From JACRAV01 sp964571235 (GTDB lineage: Bacteria > Zixibacteria > MSB-5A5 > GN15 > FEB-12): a stretch of 64,000 bases of DNA. Shown one piece after another: positions 36,801-44,300 of this stretch (its first letter is position 1; each line of letters begins with the position of its first letter). The position numbers and the translations under genes are program-made. The stretch covers positions 50,516 to 114,515 of the forward strand of contig CAZNAI010000006.1 in the NCBI GenBank assembly GCA_964571235.1, in the 5' to 3' direction. The notes under the pieces were generated by a model. That model saw only the letters and a program-made list of their open reading frames with translations. It was not told the origin of the DNA and ran no database searches.

Positions 36801-37628
36801 TCAGTTGGTAAGACCGGGTCATCCACGCCCTGCATTGCGGCGGTCAAAGACCAGCGGGACTTTGTCCGCGTCATCGATTCCGTGACAACCGCGCCCGGAC
36901 AAATTCGCTTCGCCATCGAACCGACAACCACCGCATCGGGTACGTACGTTGACACGATTGCGGTGTATATGTTCCCGCTCGTCAACTCACCACTGTACTT
37001 TGTCGCGCATCTTACTATTGACAATGCGGGCGGCGGCACGGTTGTGGTCGCGCCTAACCCGCTTGCGGTAACAGTCCCGCCTGCAACATACGATACTCTC
37101 TTAAGACAGGTGATGATCACCTATCCGGGTACCTCGCGGCCCCTGATCGGCATTGTCAACGGTGGATCGTTCCGGTTTGTCTACCCGCGCGACAGCGCCG
37201 GAATGACCAATGACTCCTTTGATCTTAAGATCTGCCCGTTTGGACAACCGGCGGGTGTCTACACCAACCAGGTCTATTTCCATGTCTCGGGTGTCGCAGG
37301 GTACACGACGTTGACCGTTAGTTTGACGGTATCGGCCAGCGGCGCCCAGACAGTCTCGACCGAACTTTCAAACTTCCCGAACCCGTTCAATCCGTCGACT
37401 ACGATTTCGTTCACACTGCCGAACGCTGGTCATGCAACGCTTGATGTCTACGACCTCCTTGGCCGTCATGTGTTAACGCTGTTTGACCAATCGGTCTCGG
37501 CCGGTGAACATTTGGTCGTCTGGGACGGCAAGGATAGGTATGGGGCGTCGGTCGCCAGCGGTATCTATTTCTACCGATTAACTACTGAGGTCAGTTCGAT
37601 TTCCAAGAAGATGCTCCTGCTGAAATAG
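33897..37628 (+). CDS. Secreted subtilisin-like (S8) protease with beta-sandwich repeats and sorting domain
   Basis: 1243 residues. Signal peptide MRFAILAAVVAILGMSLAPV ending ALRA. A short propeptide-like region (about 45-130) precedes the S8 domain with triad D171 (VAVIDCGVD), H209 (GHGTFVAGI) and S353 (GTSFSSPFAAG). From about residue 420 come repeated 100-residue beta-sandwich modules (BACON-like), two of them nearly duplicated (36103-36400 and 36720-37030, both with FTAPGGVPT). The C-terminus is a Por/type IX-like sorting domain (NFPNPFNPSTTISFTLP ... SKKMLLLK). The ATG at 33897 has AAGAGGTG upstream; the frame is open 16 codons earlier. Last gene of the operon. Substrate unknown; it should act at the cell surface. 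Confidence 0.94.
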   Translation: MKNQRRMRFAILAAVVAILGMSLAPVALRADEPDGKENNPTKQEPLVSGLDYAPHQLVVRSSHASGDMSYLGLESVQSVRRVMSGAPVYLIELDPSADVQAAAAQVSATPSVVYAHPNYLLNVAYSIQGSYPFPDQNVTGSMETQYSAGMMGLNSAHTLATGNGTTVAVIDCGVDFAHPKLGGQAISGWDFVDADANAFDEIDGKISGHGTFVAGIIHLVAPQAAIRSYRVMNQNGYGDGFTVAQAIERAVNDGCDVINLSLALTSRHLAVRDAIDYAVAQGVTVVAGAGNNGTDEAIYPAAEPNALSVGAVDSLMQVTSFSNIGISVDILAPGANIYSSYLTPGFAWWSGTSFSSPFAAGLSALLKQQEPGASTLRIRQRIFGGAVPIDSMNPAMNGKLGKGVLNPVASLNYTAAPDSATFIPDTLWFTHHIGQLYILQPTVSGLLMSTRDPAPFTATVVDSGAGTFCWVDDTAGSSGDTVQIYLSPERFPEGQYYNTLAFNVTEVPDPAYAVVCLTVEGPQPPQGDAWLTPADVYMSAQHDYMSPVSGGSYLSSKNAPALYMVSQRPGIPHVVQIIDTTGFTNDSVRFYFTPSEFFSPGTYEDTLFYSIAGILDPVALAIHITITGDTVVNQSATFSPSNPDYYAAPDRTYTKAVVINSSPSATYSAYVPDSVPWLHLVHASGTTPDSIIFQLVTTGLAPGPYMTYLYANIAGYPANPIKARIRMYVDTPSGIDSAWLTYPTANFTAPGGVPTVTQGQFTVNASGATKGCAAFVSDVRDFIRMQDSLKSTPGVFNFAIEPATTAPGIYVDTVEVFIADVANSPLRFVATLNIGPSSATAWFHAADGDTVFSQASGTVSMRNILVGSSNYPAAYSASLSGAAPFITLTSSTGNTPGTITYRVDTRGVTPGLYSSTLNVAVVGVPDTLSTSLIVNVTPGGPVDSGWLLPTTKQFTAPGGVPTITQDAFSVGKTGSSTPCIAAVKDQRDFVRVIDSVTTAPGQIRFAIEPTTTASGTYVDTIAVYMFPLVNSPLYFVAHLTIDNAGGGTVVVAPNPLAVTVPPATYDTLLRQVMITYPGTSRPLIGIVNGGSFRFVYPRDSAGMTNDSFDLKICPFGQPAGVYTNQVYFHVSGVAGYTTLTVSLTVSASGAQTVSTELSNFPNPFNPSTTISFTLPNAGHATLDVYDLLGRHVLTLFDQSVSAGEHLVVWDGKDRYGASVASGIYFYRLTTEVSSISKKMLLLK

Positions 37629-37656
37629 GTAGTCAGATTCACCTGCCTTGGCGCAC

Positions 37657-37690
37657 AGGCCGCGTTCGACCGAACGCGGCCTTTGTTTTT
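37657..37690 (+). terminator. Rho-independent terminator of the sigma-CHAT-subtilase operon
   Basis: AGGCCGCGTTC, a 4-nt loop, GAACGCGGCCT, then TTGTTTTT. Perfect 11-bp GC-rich stem directly followed by a T-tract, 29 nt after the subtilase stop. Confidence 0.92.
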
Positions 37691-38375
37691 GGGCAAACAT
37701 AGACTGTTGAAATCCAATACCAGGTCAACGACCACCCCCTTGTCGGTGGCGTCGGAATCCATTTCTCGGTTACCATTGAAGGCACTCCGGATTTCCCAAA
37801 TCAACTTTCCCTGACCATCAACCTACTGTTGCATAGTGTGTTACAAGAGCGGCCAGTGGCTCTCGAACGCAACGGCCGGCTTAAATCGCCAGAGAACTCA
37901 GCCGTCTGTCGAGTCGAAACTCGCGGCGGCTACACAAAATGGGGTATACTTTTCCACAAAATGCCTTGACCAATTTGAGCCCATCTGCCATATTTATGTA
38001 GGTGAGAAAGCGCAGTCCGTCTTCTTCATCTGCGCAACAGCCACACATGGTCAAATTGTGGCGTTGCCGACGCGCTTTCGAATCAGATATTAGGAATCCG
38101 ATGAGAGGTACTACCGAAGATTGCTAACGTAACGGCACTTACCATCACGCACACCAAGTAGTGCTCGCGCGAGTCGACTAATTTCTGCAAAAAGTCGGCG
38201 CCAACAGGTCACGCACCGTTTCCTCATCATCGGCAAATTACAAACGCTGAACGTTTTGGCCAATTGGTCAAAACGGCGGCAATGGTCTCGCAAGAGGTCC
38301 GGCCGTATCACTAAGGAAAAAAGTTTCTGGCATGATCGGGTTTCAAAATCCGCTGTCGAGAATGTGGGAGGTTGT
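37691..38375. other. Long intergenic region before the giant repeat protein
   Basis: 685 bp with no convincing gene. Short open frames here (for example 37836-38093) have no ribosome site or recognisable protein. The only clear structure is the palindrome at 38252-38275. Such length suggests a regulated promoter for the 8-kb gene downstream. Confidence 0.5.
38252..38275. promoter_or_regulatory. 24-bp palindrome, candidate operator of the giant gene
   Basis: CGTTTTGGCCAATTGGTCAAAACG is symmetric at 22 of 24 positions. It lies about 100 bp before the ATG at 38376 in an otherwise plain intergenic stretch. Binding protein unknown. Confidence 0.5.
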
Positions 38376-41300
38376 ATGTTCCGCCGACTGTTAATTGGCA
38401 CCTGTATCCTGATTGGTCTGGCTTCGCTAGCCAACGCCCAGTACATCATCATCGGTCCGCCGGATGATCAAACGATTGTCGACACCAGCATTCATCCATC
38501 GGCGGCTCCGCTCCGGCCGACGATGCCGATTCCAGCCGCTACCGGATCGAGCGTTGTTACATCGCTGGACCTCTCGCAACTGGACTGTTCGCTCTTTCCG
38601 TCGATCTGTGGTTATGTCGACGTTCTGGATGGTAGCGGCAACCCGATTCCAGGTTTCAACGCCGATTCATTTTGCGTTTTTCAAAATGGCGTACCGATCC
38701 CGTCGTTTACCGTTCAGCAACTGACAGCCGGCAACTGCCCTACGTCCGTCTGCCTCGTGGTCGATGTCTCCGGTAGTATGACGACAGACGGCCGCCTTAC
38801 GGCCGCCAAATCGGCCATGAATACTTTTGTGAATAACATGGATGTGTATGATCAGGTGGCGATTGTCACCTTTTCGACGTGCTGGAATGTCCTCGTCAAT
38901 TTCACCAGCAATCAGACCACGCTACACAATGCGATTAACGGGCTGACCGCCGGCGGTAATACTGCCGCGTTTGACGGCGTGTACAAGGGTGTCGATATCA
39001 CCCGTTTTCAGCTTGGTTCAAAGGCAGTTATCGCCTTTACCGACGGCGTCGAAAACCGAAGTCACTTGTGCGCACCTAACCCCCCGGATGGCGTAACGGA
39101 TAACACGTACGCCGATGATTCGACGGCTATTTGCAACCTGGCCAATACCGGCAGTGTCCCGATTTACACGTTCAATCTCGGACCGATCGACAACACCTGG
39201 TTTAACCCCGAAGCGATGCAGGCCTTCGCCACCGGAACCGGTGGTTTTTGGGCCCACGCTCCGACCGGCGCGAGCATGGACTCGCTCTATACTAAGATCA
39301 AACAGCGCCTGTGCAGTCGGTACTATATCTGCTATCAGAGCATTGATACCGTTCAAAACGGCGATATTCATTGGACCAAAATCTGCCGAAAGAACGGCCC
39401 CAATTGCACCATGTGCGACTCGCTTTCGTGTCAGGAGAAAGCGCCGCCGGAGATCGTGCGCACCCCGGCCACCATTAACCTGAGCAATTCCTGTCAATCG
39501 CCCAATGCCAGTATCAATATGTGCGCGTGGGTGACCGACGACGACACACCGAAGGCAAATTTGGTTGTCACACTTTTCTATCGCACGGGACCTTCGAGCT
39601 ATACATCGGTGACCATGACTCCGACTGGCCCGGTGAGTGACAGCACCTTCTGCGCCACGATCCCGGCCAGTGTGCTTAAGTGTCAATCCGGAGTAGACTA
39701 TTACATAACCGCTTCGGATGGCCAGGCAACAGTTTCGGCGCCTGCGCTAAATCCTCAGGTTAGTCCGTATCACTTCAATCTCTGTCCGACCAATCCACCA
39801 GTTGCCAATGCCGGCGCTGATCAGACCATTTTCCAGTGTAATCCGGCTCAGATCTGTTGGGCGGCTGGTTGCACCGACGCCGACGGCGATCTGAAGCTTT
39901 GCGAGCTTGTCAGCGGTCCGGGGACATTCAACGGTAGCCAGATCTGTTTTACCCCGACGAACTCACTCGACTACGAGTTCATTCTGAAAGCGACCGACAG
40001 TTGCAATCAGATCGATTATGACACAGTGGTAATTCACTATACCAAAAATTCGGCCCCAACAGTTTCGCTTGGCGCCGACCAAAACGTATTCCAGTGCGCG
40101 GCCGCTCAGATTTGCGTGAACTACACGCTGTCCGATCCGGACAACAATCTGAACTTGGAATCGCTGATTTCCGGACCGGGAAGTATCGACACGGTTCTTA
40201 ACCGGGTCTGCTTCACCCCCGCTGTCAGTGGCGCCAACACGATTATTGTTCAGGTGACCGATGCATGCGGCTTGAGTAAGCGCGACACCGTGGTAGTCAC
40301 CGTGACACTCAACTCCGCGCCGGTCTGCACCGTGCCGGCCAATGAGACGATTGCGCAGTGCACCCCTACTCAGGTTTGTCGCCCATACTCTGCCACCGAT
40401 GTGAACGGTAATTTCCGTTCTTGCAGTATCGTTTCCGGTCCCGGTTCGCTTTCGGGTGGAAACTGGTGCTACACGCCGTCGGGTACCCAGACAGTCAACG
40501 TGACCATCCGGTGCGAGGACTCCTGCAACGCCTATTGCGAGTCGAGTTTCCAGATTCAGTTCAATATCAATTCCGCTCCGGTGATTGCGTTTGGAAACGA
40601 CACGACCATCTTCCAGTGTACACCGGCACAAATTTGCGCCAACTACACAGTCTCCGACGCCGACAACAACCTGACGCTCGAATCGCTGATTTCCGGACCG
40701 GGCAGTATCGACACGGTCAACAACCGAGTCTGCTTCACTCCAGCGGTCAGCGGCGCCAATACTATCATCGTGCAGGCGACCGACGCCTGTGGCGCAACCA
40801 AGCGGGACACCATTGTTGTCACGGTGAATCTGAACGCCGCCCCGACCGTTTCTCTCGGCGCCGATCAGAATGTCTTCCAGTGCGCGGCCACTTCGATCTG
40901 TGTGCCGTACACCCTTTCCGATCCTAATAACAATTTGAATTTGGAATCGCTGATTTCCGGACCGGGAAGTATCGATACCGTCAACAATCAGGTCTGTTTT
41001 ACACCGGCGGCCAGCGGCGCCAACACAATTATTGTGCAGGTGACTGATGCTTGCGGTCTGACCGCGCGGGATACGGTAGTCATCAACGTGACGCTCAACG
41101 GAGCGCCGACCATCGCTTTCGGGAACGATACGACGCTCTTCCAGTGTACGGCCTCTTCGATCTGCGTGACATATGCAGTTTCCGACCCGAACGGAATTGC
41201 AAAGATCACCGAATCGATGATTTCCGGCTACGGTTCCATTGATACCCTGAACAGCCGAGTCTGCTTTACGCCCGCCAGTTCGGGTAGCTACCAGATTATC

Positions 41301-44300
41301 GTGCAGGCGATGGACTCCTGCGGAGCGACTGATCGCGACACCATCAATGTGACAGTCACGCTCAACTCAGCGCCGGTTGCGACCAATCCACCGGCCAGTG
41401 TTGACACGTTCATGTGCGCCTCGGCACAGATCTGCCGCCAGTTTGCGGCGACAGATGTTAACGGCGGCGCATTGACCTGGACCAAACTCTCCGGTTCGGG
41501 AACGGTGACATCCGGTGGTCTGTGGTGTTTCACTCCCGCGACCAGCGGCAGTTACTCGGTAACCGCCACGGTGGCCGACGCCTGCGGAGCAACTGATACT
41601 GTGAGCATGACCTACAATGTCTCGCTCAACAGCGCTCCAATCATTGCGCTGGGCGCCAACTTTAGCACGTTCCAGTGTGCGCCGGCTCAAATCTGTCTGC
41701 CGTACACAGTATCCGACGCCAACAACAATGTTACGGTTGAGCAGATCTTCTCGGGCCCCGGAGTCATCGACACTGCGGCTAACACCGTCTGCTATACACC
41801 TCCGTCAGGTGGAACCTACACGACGATTGTGAGCGTGACTGACGCCTGTGGCCTTCTCCATCGAGATACCATCGTAGTTACAGTCACTGCCAACGGCGCT
41901 CCGGTGATCACTTTTGGCAACGATACGTCGCTCTTCCTCTGCACGCCGACTCAGGTCTGCATGAGCTACAGCATCAGCGATCCAAACGGACTAGGTAAAC
42001 TGACTGAAGTTTTGGTTTCCGGTTCCGGCTCGCTTGATTCGGCCAATAACAAGATCTGCTTCACGCCTGCGGTGGCCGGCATCTATGACTTTATTGTCAG
42101 CGTGACCGACTCGTGCGGCGCGACTGATCGTGATACCATCCGCGCGACAATAACCTTCGGCCAGTTTGCCGATATCACCTGCCCAGCCGGTCCGATCTCG
42201 GCTTCGCTCTGCGCCACCGGTCAGGTCTGTCAGGCGATTGCAATCACTCCTCCGGGCGCGACCGTGACCACAACCTTCGGCACGTATAGCGGCGGCAACC
42301 TCTGCTTCCAGGCCGACACTTCCGGCACTTATGTTATTCGCGTGATCGCGTCAGCCTCCTGCGGCGCTGATACCTGCTTTGTCACGTTCAACGTTGATAT
42401 CGGCTCAGCCGCCAATATCACCTGCCCGCCGACCCAGTCGCGCTTTGTCTGCGCGGCCGGCACTCCGGTTTGCACGCCGATCACGGTGCTTGGATCAGGC
42501 GCGACAGTGACCGTTTCGCCCGTCGGAACGTATGCTTCAGGCAGTATCTGCTTCAATGCCGATACCTCCGGTCACTATGTCATTAAGATCAAAGCCAGTA
42601 CCACTTGTGGTTCCGACTCTTGTTTCCTGATTACCGATGTGACCATCGACGCCGCACCGGTGGCAGTAAATCCTGTCTCGCCGAAAGACACCTTCATGTG
42701 CGCGGCGGCTCAGGTATGCTATCAGTTCTCGGCCAGCGATGTAAACGGTGGCCCGCTCACCTGGACCAAACTCAGCGGCGACGGCTCAGTTACATCTGGC
42801 GGTCTGTGGTGTTTCACACCGACTGTGTCTGGTAGCTATTCAGTGACCGCGAAAGTCGCTGATTCGTGCGGCAAGGCCGACACGACGACCCTGACGTACA
42901 ACGTGACTTTGAACAGCGCACCCAATATTGCCTTCGGCGCTGATACTTCGGTCACGCTTTGTGTAAGCGGCTCGATCTGCGTACCGTACACGATCTCTGA
43001 TCCAAACAACAATGTCTCGCTTGAGCAGTTGCTCTCCGGCCCCGGCTCAATCGACACTGTACTGAACAAAGTCTGCTTCACACCGGCGTCGTCGGGAAGT
43101 TACACCCTGATCGTCAACGGTCAGGATGCTTGCGGCGCGTACGACAGAGACACGATCGTCGTCAACGTGACGATTAATCCGACAGCTACGGTAAGCTGTC
43201 CGGGTGCGCAATCGAAATTCCTTTGTGCCGCCGGTCAGATTTGCTTCCCGGTGACGGTCACTGGTGTCTCGCCGGTCGTTTCGGTCACTCCGATTGGATC
43301 ATACTCAGCCGGAACAGTTTGCTTTACTGCTGACACCTCTGGCGTGTACAATATTCAGGTGTCGGTAACCAGTGCCTGCGGCAGTGCGTCATGCACCTAC
43401 ACAGCGACAGTTACTATCAATCAGCCGCCGGTTGCGACCAATCCGCCGGTGTCAGTTGACACCGCAATGTGCGCCTCGGCTCAGATTTGTCGCCAGTTTG
43501 CGGCTACTGATCCTAACGGTGGCGCTCTGACCTGGACTCGTGTTTCCGGTGACGGTACCGTTAGCGCGGGTGGTCTGTGGTGTTTCACTCCGCCGACCAG
43601 CGGCTCATATAGTGTGGTGGCGGCAGTTGCCGATTCTTGCGGCGCGGCCGACACAGTAACCATGACCTATAATGTCACGCTGAACGCCCCGCCGGTTGTT
43701 CAGCTTGGCAATGACACAACGCTCTTCCAATGCGCCAATGCGGCGGTTTGTGTATCGTACACAGTCTCCGATCCGAACAACAACGCCAATTTGGAGCAGT
43801 TGATTAGCGGGCCGGGATCGATTGACACGGTCGCCAGCAAAGTCTGCTTCACTCCAGCCGGTACCGGTACGTACACAATTATTGTAGGCGTGACCGATGC
43901 TTGCGGCGCGACTGATCGTGACACGGTGGTCGTTACTATCGATGCCAATGATCCGCCGGTAGTAAACGCCGGTGTCGACAAGACCATCTTCCAGTGCACG
44001 CCGACCCAGTATTGCTTCCCGATCACATCCGCTGATCCGGACAACAATGTTGATTCCGTGAAATTGATCTCTGGTCCCGGCACACTCAACGCCGGCCAAG
44101 TCTGTTTCACTCCGGGATCGAGCGGTATCTCGACCTTTATTATCAAGGCGTTCGATCATTGCGGCCTGACCGCTGTTGATACGGTGAAAGTCACCGTCAC
44201 GCTCAATTCAGCGCCGGTCTGCAATATGCCGAACGACACCACCAAGTTCTTCCAGTGCGCTCCGGCACAGGTGTCACTGCCGGTGTCGGGAACCGACATC

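Noticed and set aside
30080..37628. Type III-E CRISPR (Craspase-like) system because of the TPR-CHAT protein
   Set aside because: No cas genes or CRISPR array anywhere in the window; neighbours are a sigma factor and a subtilase.
37836..38093. 85-codon frame in the long intergenic region
   Set aside because: No ribosome site, no motif and composition unlike neighbouring genes.
39018..39686. 222-codon minus-strand frames inside the giant gene (also 39963-40631 and 43605-44159)
   Set aside because: Mirror frames of the biased repeat coding sequence; no ribosome sites or known motifs.
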